From contig NC_092568.1 of NCBI RefSeq assembly GCF_037975245.1, forward strand, positions 27,214,501 to 27,278,500: a stretch of 64,000 nucleotides of DNA, given 5' to 3'. Below the pieces are notes generated by a model. It searched no databases. It was not told the origin of the DNA and worked only from the letters and a program-made list of their open reading frames with translations. Of this stretch, positions 51,901 through 63,683 are shown one piece after another (positions within the stretch are counted from its first letter, which is position 1; every line of letters starts with the position of its first letter). The DNA is from Apostichopus japonicus. Lineage: Eukaryota > Echinodermata > Holothuroidea > Aspidochirotida > Stichopodidae. The translations under genes and the position numbers were made by a program.

Positions 51901-54900
51901 TGTGTAAATAGTTACTGGCTACATCGTTTTCAGTATAATACTTACGAGTGTAAAATATCACACTTAAGTGATACAAGAGACACTATCTCCGGTACACGCA
52001 CAATGCCAACTACATTAACAATAGTACGAGGAAGCTGTGAGTATAAAGAAAACAAAATAACGTTTTATATTTATAAAAAACATTTCTGTGTGTGGAAGTT
52101 GGTTATTATTATTATTAGTTTACCAAATTTATATAGCGCTCTTTTCATGCTTAAGCATGTTCAAGAGCGCTTTACAATGACAACAAAATGACAAAACCCT
52201 TAAAATATAAATATGAAGAATAAAATTGCTTAAATATTAATACAAAGATATATATATAAAAACGAAGGAATAATTTAAAAATAATATAGATTTACAGTGA
52301 AATTCCTAAAAAGGAAAAAAGTGAGTTTATGATAGGATATTTGGTGGTATAGCCGTCACTTATGTATGATATGAGTTATAAAATAACGTGATAAACGGTA
52401 TATATCAACACCTTCTCCATCATCATGTCCAATGAGCTCTGAATCCTCGCCACGTAGTTTACAGCCTTGGACCTCTCCCTGTCTTTACAATACTGACATA
52501 GATCGTTGCCTCCGATGAATAGCGTCACCAACTTCCAATCTTTATCGACGTCTACGTCATCACTGTTTAGGATGCGGTCGATCATCTTCTCGGTCTGCTC
52601 TGGTACTTGTCTGTTAAAAGAAAAAAACACGTCACGTGATTACCGGACACAACAAGTATACTGGCACCAGAAATGAGTGTATTTCGAATGGGACTTGAAG
52701 TTATAGGGGAAGACTTGTAGATCACAAAGAAATAAAGATTATCGTCCGAGTTTCTTTCTTTCTCGTAGTGGGAGAAAATTGGTAGCTCATCACGGGGCTT
52801 CCCCTATTCCATATTGCATCCCACCGACATAAGTATATACAGAGGGAGAACTTTACAATAAATATAGTTTTTTATCATCAAATATTATATGTCAATGCTA
52901 GAACAAAATGTAAGAACATTTCTATAATTTTTTTTTTTTAAATCCAAATAATTTCCGCTGTTGCTTCACTTTTGCATATTTGACTTCTTTGGCCGACCAT
53001 AGCAGTTTTAGAATATAGGAAAATAAAATGTCCTTTCCTCTTTCAATCACCCTTTCACTTCCCTCAATATTTGACACCAGGTAAATTCGACCAGCATGTT
53101 TACCTGCATTTGCTTTGCCTAATGTTTCGTACCAAAAGACAAGAAAATAAATATACCCACAAAAGCTAAAGTCCAAAGTTAGAGCACTAGTCCCATGCGC
53201 CCGATCCATGCAACCAATCCCCTCTCCAACCAACCCCCCCCCTCCCCATCCCCGTGACATCACTTATTGCGTGTTTGTCAGCAAGAAAGTTTCGAAAGAT
53301 ATTCGACAAATTCAGGGCAACCTTACTCTGATCTAGCAGCTGGTACAGCACAGTTGAACCTTGACCCTTTACTATCCACGTTACCGTATCCTGTAGAATA
53401 TCCCATCAAGTTGGGATTAAACTTCTTTAGAATATCTGCAATTTATAAATAACAAATACGAAATGTTTTATTCAAAGAAGTCACTTCCGATCCCGTGTGT
53501 TAAGTATATTAAAAGTATATTCATTAAGTATAGCTTAACAATCTCTGGGGAACGTAGAGCATGAACATGCAGATGAAGTTGGGAATTGTTTCGAAAGAGG
53601 CAATTATAAGAAAAGGCAATTTCCCTGATTTTCAAAGAAATGGACACGGGGGTGGGGTGGGGTGAGCACGACCCCTGCATAATTTCCCAGGCACCAGTAC
53701 ATGTTTTCAAAAGTTCAGTTTTTCACAAAAAGGTAGCTAACTTTTCCTTTAAGAAGAAAGCACTTTGATCTTTTAGTATTGCAAACTGGCAAAAAGTATA
53801 TTTGTAAAGTATATGTTTCGTTTTAGAAATTTATTTACTCTTTAGGACTTCTTCTCAGTTAACAATTTATCTGATTTGATGACCACCATGGTGACGTGAA
53901 TGACAACTTACTAGGGAGAGTCAAGACTTTCTCATAATGGTCATTTCCACCAATACTGAAAGGAGAAGGATTGAAAGCATTATATTAATTAACTAACCAA
54001 TCGTCATTAACTCGCAACAATGACCTCTTCCCAGTAACACATCATAAAACTATATTCGTTTTAAATGATTACGTAATAAAGTCGCTAGCTTGATAAATAA
54101 CGTTGGTTGTTTTTTTTTCTAGTTTCCATCATATGTATACCTTCATATTTTTGTTGTATACCAGGCATTTGTATTGGCTGTTGTGTACATGCCAGAAAAC
54201 AAATTTGAATTGAATTATTTCATCGTTATCAAATATAATACCTGTATAGATATAAGTATCTAGATGGTGTTCCTCTCCCAGTCAGATACATTGAACAAGC
54301 TATATACCACTTTAAGAAACCTAGCTAAGTTTTAAGAGACAAATTTAATGTGACGATTTATTGTGTATAAGTCACGTGGAACGTTATAAACAGTATGCTA
54401 CCTACTAATATGTATATCTTTAATCGCACCCAAGCACTTCTCCATATAGTTAATTGTATACATACCTCCATGAAACTCCTCGATATTGCCTCAAAACAGA
54501 TGGGACGAAACAAGCGCCTGCTCCATTCGCAGCCTGGAAAACGCAAAAGAATATCAAATGCTGAAAATTAGTACTACTTTGTTAGCTATTCAGCAGTTTA
54601 AGAGAGGAAAATGCCAATTATTTCACGAAGATAAGTAATATTAATGTTGCCTCACTCACAACGCTTGAAAAGCCTTCAGACAATTAATTAACCAGTAGTT
54701 TCATGATGAGTCTTATTTTCAGATTTGCTATATTTTAGGCAAATATAACAGGGATTTGCTCTGTTCTCCATGACCTAATTTATCCTTCAGTGTCGTTTTA
54801 TATTCAGCAATAAACATTTACAAGGAACGTAGTAATTAAATATATATGTTTCATGTTTTCACTCACCGTAAGAGAGTCGCCTACCGCTCCTATCACCACT

Positions 54901-56820
54901 ATGTCCGATGGACGAACCCGGTGAGCTAAATTGAAAATACAAGTAAATGCAATTTAGGCTGTGGTTATTATGTTATATATAAGGTATACCAAAACGATAC
55001 TCACAGTGACAGTGACAGTTTTATATAGTTCATTAAATGATACTTCATGTAACCAATGCAAAGAAAGCAGTAACTTAAATTAGTAAGATTTATAAATGAT
55101 TTTCATGTATCCTATATATATATATATATTTACATATATATATATATATATCATTAATATATGTATGGTGGTGAACGAAACTTGAATTGGCGGCCACAGG
55201 TAACAAGAGCTTCGGATACTGTCGGCATCTCAAGTTATACTGACCTTTATATATATATAAAGGTCAGTATAACTTGAGATGCCGACAGTATCCGAAGCTC
55301 TTGTTACCTGTGGCCGCCAATTCAAGTTTCGTTCACCACCATACATCAGCTGACCTGGGTCAAAGAGGGGATGGGCATTTTGGGGGTCTACTGGCAGGGG
55401 TACCCTACCAATATAACCCTATAGGGCCTATACATAGCCTGTATTTTTGTAATGCCTGGATGCATGGTATAACAACTTTTGTTATGATCATGCTGGTACA
55501 ATGTTATAGATGTCATGTAAAGGCCGGTAGAGTAGACAATGATGAAATGAGATCGAGGGGCGTAAGATTATAGAAAAAAGAGAGGAAAGTTTGACATGAT
55601 AGCTCCATCTTACCTGACGTCGGAATTATCCCAGATGGACGAACGTCACATGTAAATTCAAAGACGTTATCCTAACAGAAGAAAAATGAACAAAGGAGGC
55701 ATTCATGCATTGTGATATATGGCAGTCTAAACAAGTGTGGTTAATGCAAAGCAAACATGTCACGACAGCAGAGGCTCTGAGGGAGGAGGAGGGGGGGGGG
55801 CACTGTTATCAGCTGGGGGCACAAGTTATCACTAAGGGAGGAGAGCATCAGTGGAAGACCCAAAAACATTGAAAGATATTTCTGTTTTTTTTCGGAAAAA
55901 AATTTCAAGCATAACAAATAAGTCAGAAAGGATAATTATCTGGAAGGACAGGTTAATAGTCCTTCCTCTCCGCCGCATTAGGTTAGATTAAGTTTAACAT
56001 TATTGTGTATATATGACCTAATTTGCTTTCAGATGGTATTCCAAGTCCATGACTACCACCGTGCTCATACACGACCCTGTCCATGACCATGACAAATCCA
56101 TGAACTATTAAACACATTACATGCATATACTCACGTATTTGGAACAATCGGGGAAAGGGAAGCTTTCATCGCCTTCTATTGGTTGGTTATTATAATATTC
56201 TTCCTCGTTCTCAAATACGCTTAGTAGAGCCTCGTATTGTTCCCAGATATCTATAAAAAGCATAAAATTGGAATTCTATATTTCAACTTTAGTTGTTGCT
56301 GTTTATTGAGTAATGATATTTATGGACATCGGTGAATCGTGATCAGGGAGAATAAGTTTCACTGGAGCATCAAACAATGGACTACGTAAGGATCTTGTAT
56401 AGTCTCAATTAAAATTGTCTCATAAATACATGTATATTTGCGATGATCAACAGTCAAGATTAACGTATCTTGAATCTTGCGGTGCCTATATATTTGTTTT
56501 TATATATAAAAATGGTAAATTACACACAGAATTAAGCAAAATAGAGTTATAGAATTGGATAAATATCTCAAAACCCCAACTATTGACATAGAAACATGAA
56601 TTCAGCTCTCATATATAAACAAAATAAATGTTCTGCATATATAAGGTCATCCATTGGTGTCCAAATATTTATAATATATCCGATAAGATGATAATTATAA
56701 GCTAGAAAGAATTTACACAAGTCAAGGTATATACTTACCATCCTGTTCATGTAGAGATTGGTTGGTAGCTCTTCCAAACACTACCACCGCCATTAGCGAT
56801 ACTTTCAACAACACTAACAT
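48954..56820 (-). CDS. PLB1: Gene E: phospholipase B1-like GDSL/SGNH hydrolase with an extra intron; terminal exon not found
   Basis: Coding exons in transcript order: 56820-56739, 56250-56135, 55671-55614, 54925-54867, 54533-54466, 53955-53912, 53435-53327, 52610-52412, 52034-51946, 51348-51273, 50328-50224, 49572-49477, 49019-48954; 1167 nt, 389 codons in frame. The leader is [18 protein letters not shown]. Catalytic blocks: GDSLT 101-105 (Ser103), IGGNDLC (Asn214), APDCFHFG (Asp347, His350). Block II reads CAVPAARS where the others have a Gly (SGAR/VGAR), so the oxyanion-hole glycine appears to be Ala. The 288-nt exon 8 of the other copies is split 199 + 89 by a 377-bp intron. Exon 2 is acidic and longest (116 nt). 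Most diverged copy with A; the 3' end is unresolved. Confidence 0.88.
52035..52411 (-). other. Gene E-specific phase-0 intron splitting exon 8
   Basis: Donor AAG|gtgttg at 52412/52411 and acceptor acag|CTTCC at 52035/52034. The flanking pieces add to exactly 288 nt, the exon 8 length in A to D, so nothing was lost or gained in the protein. Without splicing the frame ends 11 residues after the donor. The intron contains a retroelement tail at 52102-52181. Confidence 0.85.
52102..52190 (-). mobile_element. SINE/LINE 3' tail with (TAA)n end
   Basis: On the minus strand: TTGTAAAGCGCTCTTGAACATG, a hairpin around GCTTAAGC, GAGCGCTATATAAATTTGG, then TAATAATAATAATAA. The GCGCTATATAAAT plus trinucleotide tail arrangement is typical of 3' ends of short retroelements in invertebrate genomes. 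It lies inside the gene E-specific intron. The 5' end of the element is not evident. Confidence 0.55.
55161..55346. repeat. 186-bp perfect palindrome (93-bp arms, no spacer)
   Basis: The left arm 55161-55253 begins ATGTATGGTGGTGAACGAAA; the right arm 55254-55346 is its exact reverse complement with no mismatch that I can see, centred on a TTATATATATATAA core. It lies in intron 3 of gene E next to an AT-rich stretch (55114-55151). No coding potential or target duplication is seen. Confidence 0.9.
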
Positions 56821-59800
56821 GGTGGTAATAATACACCAGCTGACAAGAACAATACGATATCAGGGAATCTACGAGAGGAAGAAGTCTTCCTCCGAGAGTT
56901 CAAGGTTTGGTACATTCGTTGCCTCTTCGTTCAGTGGTATCTTTTCCCCTCTTCTTGTACCCAGGTATGAGAGGAAATATCTTACTCGAGGATTTAACCT
57001 AAATACTTCAAACAAGACATAACCGTACCTGTACAACTCTTAACCAAAACACACCTTGAAGCCTGAGTTGATATAAGAGAATACAAAGTCCGATTACCAA
57101 AGCTCAACATGTGATTAAAACTGTAAATATAAACTCGTAAATCTAATCCCTTTATGGAGACTATATATGGGGTCCATTAACCCTATAGAATGCAGGAAAC
57201 TCTGTCGTTAAACTGATACGGAAAGAACATCCAGTATTTTACCATACCTTTACCTCATTTTACAATGCAGTCCTAATAAGTACAACATTATACGAGGCTT
57301 TTGAGGCAATGATCTCCTGATTTTATATCTGTGACTGAAAAGGGATATTCCCGCGGATTATAGTTGACACACGTTCATTGAAGAGGAAACAGTTCTACTC
57401 TGTTAGTTACAAACCCCATCTCCAAACATGTTCATGGTTTTAATGAAAACTTTTTTTACAAGTTTAACCTTTCCAGATACGCCTGGCAGTTAAAACCTGG
57501 TCTGAATGATGTTATGATGGCGGCAGATGTTCTTCAAAAAAGATTTCATTTTCCTATTATAAGTTATACAATTGTTGTTGATTTGACATTCGGAAATATA
57601 ACAGTTTTTGTAATCTTTGTTTAGTTGTCAATATTATCTAAACTAACAATTTCATTAAATGCAAGCAACTTGTATACAAGAATATTAATATTCTCAGTAG
57701 ATAAATGATTTGTTTACATTTACAAATTGAAAACTATGATATTCTTAGCACTATTGCCATGATGACATCCTTAACTCGGCTGTTGCCAGCTTAGTCATTG
57801 ATAACATTTCACAAAATTTTAAACCTTGGAATGTACATGTGGAAAAATTCTTTGAGGATGTAGGTTGAATATAAACACGTAATAAAGTCCAGGCTAATTA
57901 ATTAATCAATGAACTGCAGCCACCGGAATACCTCTTGAAATGTTAAAATCGGCATTCAGATATTATTGACCGTCCATCTTTCACCTAAAGTTTGTGGGTT
58001 GTTTTAAAGAAAGATTTCCTTGGAAGTAAACATGACTTGTGAAATTATCAGTTTCTTGGTGTACTAAGATCTGATCACCCCTCCCCAACCCGCGAGTCCG
58101 CCCTAATTCCACAACATAGATGCTTATACAGCTGATAATCATTCGTCATGTGCATGGAAACTGTCCTGGCTGTATATTATGTGGCCCTGGGCAACTGTGC
58201 AAATGAAATGATGGCGCTATCTTAAAACTCTACTTGACAGTAATGATTTGTCTAAGCGCTCTAACCAGAGCCGTGCACTGTTGCCGATTGACGGAAGAAG
58301 TTTAACGATTCTGTTAATAGTAAAAACGTTAATTGCTTCATTTGAAACTTCCGCATCCTATACATGATTTCAGTGTACCTTTCCCGAGTGTTCATTGTTC
58401 CCTGGCCTCTTGCTAACTTGAGACACCTCATTCAATACCACTTTTATCCCACCCCCACAAAAAACGAGTTAAAATAGTACGTTATAGTACGATGTAGAAC
58501 ATCGTGAATGTACCCAAGAGAAACTGGTATCGAAAAGGCTGTTTTGAAACTTGGAACGCCGATCGTGAAACAACAGGCAACAAAGCCTGCTGCAGCTCTA
58601 TAAGATCTGTTAATCAACGATATAGGCTTATTTGACTGTGGAATGTCTCTCAACTGAAATATAATCTGCTTAAATGGGTTTTTAACCATAGATGTTAAAA
58701 AACTGACAAGATCGGATCCTAGTCTTTTTCGGCGGGTAGAGTGTTGAATGAAACGGCACGCGATAGAAACAGCCTACTAGATAACAGAAGACTAGGACCT
58801 AATTTAGCCATATTCTTGCTACGTTTATTTCAATAGTTTTTCCTGTCTAGACTCTTAAACTCGTCCAGCAAGCTCTTGGATTTGAATTATGGGTGTTTTA
58901 AAAAAAGATCACGGCAAAAAAAGTGTAGGCCCGGGCCTACATACTAGCTACGACCCTGAGAGGGGCCAAACACTAGACATGAGGGGATGTGGGACTTGTG
59001 ATATGAGGGAGAAAATCTCAAGTAACCAGGCTCAAAAAGTTTCGACAAAATGGTCTCCTGTGCATTTATCGTACCACAGTTTCCAGCTTCTGAGAGTTTT
59101 CAACAAAAGGGCATTGTTAAATTTACTTGAATTTATCATAAGTTTTCAAGAAAAGGGCAGATGTTTTTATTTTTTCAGTACTTTTTCAACAAAGGGTCAC
59201 TAGTGAAATACTCTACTCGACACTTTTCATATAAAAAAAACATAAAAGGGTCCTTTTAACGGAAAACGGGCACATTCTCAAGTGAAAATAAAAGCAGTTT
59301 GGAAGTTTTTTACATTTTTAGCTCCGGGATTCAGTCCCCGGTGGCTTCCTGACCCCTTCCCTAGGCTGTCTCTCCCTATCCCTTACTAAGTTAAACAGAT
59401 ATGGAAATGATTCACATATTGTGATATGATTGTGTAAGAAGGTTAGGCTTACATTCCTCTCATGGCTAGGTCAGTAATGAAATAAACTTTGAAAGTGAAT
59501 AAGCAAAATAGAAGCAACACATTGCTTAATCAAGTGAGTAGGCAGTTTTCACAGTCTACAGTGTTGGCCATAATAGCAAATTATTTGCTAGTGTTATAGT
59601 ACCTGTTTTACGGTACCGTCTTGCAATTTTCTTTCTCTTTATCCTCTAATCAAACCATCGCTCTCATCTGAGTGAAGAATTGGCCAAAATCATGACTGAT
59701 TAGCCAAATATTGGTGTATTTCAACACATTTCATCAGTTTTTTGAACTCTCAAAGAGAGGTACAGCACTGCTAAATGTCTAGCCGATATATTTTTTTGTA

Positions 59801-59873
59801 CTGCTAGATTATTACTGATGTCATAATCTGGCAGCACATAAGTAAATCTTCATCATTCAGTTTTGTTCTCAAC
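56821..59873. other. Head-to-head spacer between gene E and PSME4
   Basis: About 3 kb between two divergent start codons, holding both promoter regions. Mostly unique AT-rich sequence. The stretch 58900-59290 contains repeated words (CAACAAAAGGGCA, CAAGAAAAGGGCAG, CAACAAAGGGTCA) suggesting a degraded interspersed repeat. No open frame resembles a known protein. Confidence 0.6.
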
Positions 59874-62800
59874 ATGGAAGACAATGTTGATGATAGTTGG
59901 GTTGCAGAGAAAAAGAGAAATATTGTGTACAATAAGTATTTACCGTATAGCGATCAACTTGAGGAAGAATCACAGGTTATATTTCGTGAAATCAAGGAAA
60001 ATTTGTATCGATCGGTCGCTTTGCGTGAACTCAAACCGGGAGTTGTGCTCTGGACAAACAGACTTTACGTGTACGTAATGGTAGCCTAGCACTATTATAC
60101 CATAGGCCCATACGCTAGGGCAGTAGCTTAGGTCTGGGGCTATGTGAATTAGGCCTATGCTTTGCCATACTTTGTTGTAATTCATTACTTTACGTAAACC
60201 TGTAATGATCTCCTCTTTAAGTGTGTCCCGCAGGTCCCACTCCCATTATTCCCCTAAAATGGCAATGATGTAAGGGTAGGCACATGCAACTTGTGGAACT
60301 TGTGGCATGTATTGTGGGAAAGGAAAGCATTAAGGCTAGTACTAGTAGTAGTGTGTACAGTTGAATATCTGAGGAATTAGAGAAAAATGTACATATCTGT
60401 ACATGAACAAACTAAGATGTCAATATAAATGTAGTTAAAGGAAACCACCAGAGTCTAGGCTTAGGCCTAAGTTAATACAATTAAAAAACTTAGAGTTAGA
60501 CTTTGGAAGATGTAAATTGCCAAAGTTGCTAACTGGTGTTCTAAGCAATTTATGTTATAATTGTATCAAGTCTGTTATTTTCCCTCGTTGGATTGTTCCA
60601 TTTATTTATTAGGCGTATTGTACAGCAACAAAGTTGTTTGTTCTTTGGCGAAACATCTGACTACTGGAATTGTGTGAAACTCACCTTAACATTGAAATAA
60701 CCCTAATAATTAAATGGAACAAACCTAATGTGAAATAAGAGTCTTGATCCAAATTTTCATGTAAATAATTAGCTATAAGGTAAAACATTTTATCATAACT
60801 ATAGTGTTTGAGTTTTTCTCTCTGCATATTGGCAAAATATACTAGATACATAAACAAGACGATACATATTTTTAGTGACTTCTTGGAAGAGGCAATTAAT
60901 TCACTCCTAAATGTTTTCCAATATTTAGGCAAATTTTGTTTTGAATGGATAGCCTAGACCTACCTACCATCAGAAGTCCAATGTCAATAATCCTATGGCA
61001 AGTTAAAATTTAGGCAGTGGATATATAGCCTTCAGACGGTTCCCGGTTCCAGTTTACTATTTAGCCGTCACTTCCGTCTGACATGCGCAGTTATCAATGC
61101 GATAAGCCGCCATTTTGGATGTTGTCTTTGAATGAGTGAAGTTGTGATACAATTGTGATCCATTTTTAAGCATGCCTCTAGCTGTAGGTGATAGTTTTGA
61201 CTCGTTTTCTGAAATATTTGAGACGACTAAAGACGACTGATGCAGGAAAATGTGTGGATTATAGTGTCCATCTAAACTATTAAACGGGCAATGAAAATAA
61301 CAGAATAAACCGCACATAATCAGAAAACAAACATGCTTCATCAAACATCACAGATGAAATATTTAAAAAATCCCGCCGTTTGCCAATGCAAAAACGGTCA
61401 AATAGTAGTAAGGCGCAGAAAACCGCCAGAAAATTTGCGGGACGGCAAAATAACTCGGGGACCGGATCGTCCGCTGGCACCGCAGGAAAATCACAAGTCC
61501 GCAAGATTGATAACTGCGCATGTCAGACAGAAGTGACGGCTAAATAGTAAACTGGAATCGGGAACCGTCTGACGGCTATATATCCACTGCGTAAAATTTA
61601 AGACAAAAAAAAAATTGGAAAATGATATTGAATTTCCTATCAACCACTGACAAAAACATTCTGACTGAAAAGTGTTTCCGGTGATGTTTATTCATGTTTC
61701 GCAATACCCATCTGTACCAATTTTTCTCCCTGTCCATTTTTTACAGATATGTTCAAATATATGGAAGGAAATTCTCAAAAGAGGAACATGTTGCCCTGAT
61801 ACATCTTTACCTGGAGTTGCTGCAGATTCCAAACCTGAATGCTATTATTGTCAACAGACTGTGCTGTGTTCTCAGTGACCTGCTGAGGTAAGTCTTGTAA
61901 TATCCTGAGATATTACTTTCATCCAGTGTAATTAGAAGCTGTGGCAAAAATAAAGATTTAATAAGAAATTCATCAAGTGCCAGTATATGATTTGTATGCT
62001 ATCATGAACAAAGGTTCATATATTTTATTGCTAATTACTTGAGTTGAGTGAGATAATTGTCTTAACGACTAAATAAAATGGTAAAAAAATTCAAAGAACT
62101 TCTAACTGAAATGATTATCTTGCTGTAAGTGATGTCTAAAATGCAACATTAAAATGAATATTTGATAAGATCTTCAGGATATTTCACAATCCAGTTTTAG
62201 ACAAGTTTGTAAATCAGTTGGTACAATATGTTGGTGACATTTGATGACGTGAAGGTTTTGGTTAATGTTGTAGGTAAAACAGCGAATTCATGATAAAAAG
62301 ATGATTTATTATTGTCCAGTTAAAACATTTCTTACAAATATTACTCCCCTTTTCAGGAAAAAGTCTGTATTATCTAGAGATGATCTACAAATACAATGGC
62401 GCCCTCTATATCAGTTGATGGAAGGCATCCTTTATTCATCAGACGAAGGCCTAGGATTGGAATGGCTCCCATCGTGAGTATCAGTTTTTACCCTCAGTAC
62501 CAGAAAAGTATCATGACAAGTCTTGAATTTCAAACTTGAAATAAAAAAAGAAAGATAAAGTAAAAATATACATTACATTGACTTTTATACTGTAGCTCTG
62601 TATTGTTGTTTCAGACTGCTTATGTACTGTTAATCTTACTTTGCAGGGAAAATTTTGGTCGTCTGGTGGTCCGAGACAACCAAAGTTCTGTTCAGACAAC
62701 AGAAATCAGGTTAAGAGGTTGTCTGATGGGTGACTAGTTGTTTACTGTACACCAAATTCAGACCGTTTTTTCAGATAATTTTTTATTTATCTTTCACAGA

Positions 62801-63683
62801 TCCATTGAAGGGACTCTGCAGAAACTCATTCAGGTGGCAAGAACGTAAGATTAAGCTTATCATTTTACCCAAGTTGAAAAATCGCTCTTCATAAGATGTC
62901 TCCATCAAATTCTTTAAGTGACATTTCAAGCTTTGTTATACGTATTGGTGTTTTTCATAGAGGTAATGCTTCATGTTTGCTTCTAGTATCTGTTGGGTTG
63001 GATGTTTGGTGAAAATTGCTTTAAAGAAATTTTAACAAAGTCTAAGATTTAAAGAAAAATATAAAAATACAGACCAAGTAAGTACAACACATTGCTCCAA
63101 CTCCTCTCTGAATAACCTGTTTATATTGTTAAATATTGAAATTAATTATGGAGATTTGAGATTAAGTTTTCTAATTTAATCTTATTTGAATAAAGTACAT
63201 CTTGCAATAACTTGAGATGCAGCACCAGGCAACCATGTCAAAATGCCTTTCTTTTTTCCCAAGACTTCAGTACTTGGAATGAAGCTTCCGGAAAACATGC
63301 TTAATACTGCCATGCAATCCACCACATACTGTAGGATCAGATTGCATAACTGCATGTGCCTAAATTCCTACTGGGCTTTTACTTTATGTTTGTAGCATAG
63401 ACTGTGTAGGAGACCTCATGACAGATGACCATATCTAACAGTCTTTTTTTGAGCACTGGCTACAATAACTGACAAGAAATTCATTTTTTAAAAGGAATCA
63501 TATGTTTCGCACCATGGTATCATCATTTGGCAGGTACTTCACCGTGGAGAGCACTCAAGAAATTCTGGATGAATTTCGACCCCTTCTCTGCCCCTTCGAT
63601 GAGACAATGTACAAAGGGCTGAGTTACCTCAAACTGTTCTTGCCAACGATGTTACCTCCCGAACATCACGATAAGGGCTTCAA
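59874..63683 (+). CDS. PSME4: PSME4 (PA200/Blm10 proteasome activator), first five coding exons, partial at window end
   Basis: Exons: 59874-60070, 61747-61887, 62357-62473, 62800-62844, 63534-63683; 650 nt, 216 codons plus two bases, all joined in frame with GT-AG introns. The N-terminus contains IVYNKYLPYSDQLEEES, then IYGRKFSKEEH, QWRPLYQLMEGILYS, FRPLLCPFDETM and LPPEHHDKGFK, which align in order with the N-terminus of animal PSME4. The full protein is about 1800 residues of HEAT-like repeats that caps the 20S proteasome in the nucleus and promotes breakdown of acetylated histones and other substrates; only the first eighth is here. The start is chosen as the first ATG in frame. Intron 1 carries an inverted-repeat transposon. 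The next exon lies beyond the window. Confidence 0.95.
61013..61591. mobile_element. Non-autonomous DNA transposon with 86-bp terminal inverted repeats and 9-bp target duplication
   Basis: Left repeat 61013-61098 (GGCAGTGGATATATAGCC...) and right repeat 61506-61591 are reverse complements with about four mismatches. The direct repeat TAAAATTTA flanks both ends (61004-61012 and 61592-61600). Long inverted repeats with a 9-bp duplication are typical of Mutator-like elements. The 400-bp interior has no transposase. It is in intron 1 of PSME4. Confidence 0.85.

Noticed and set aside
61280-61536. Open frames on both strands inside PSME4 intron 1
   Set aside because: They fall within the inverted-repeat transposon and have no transposase features.
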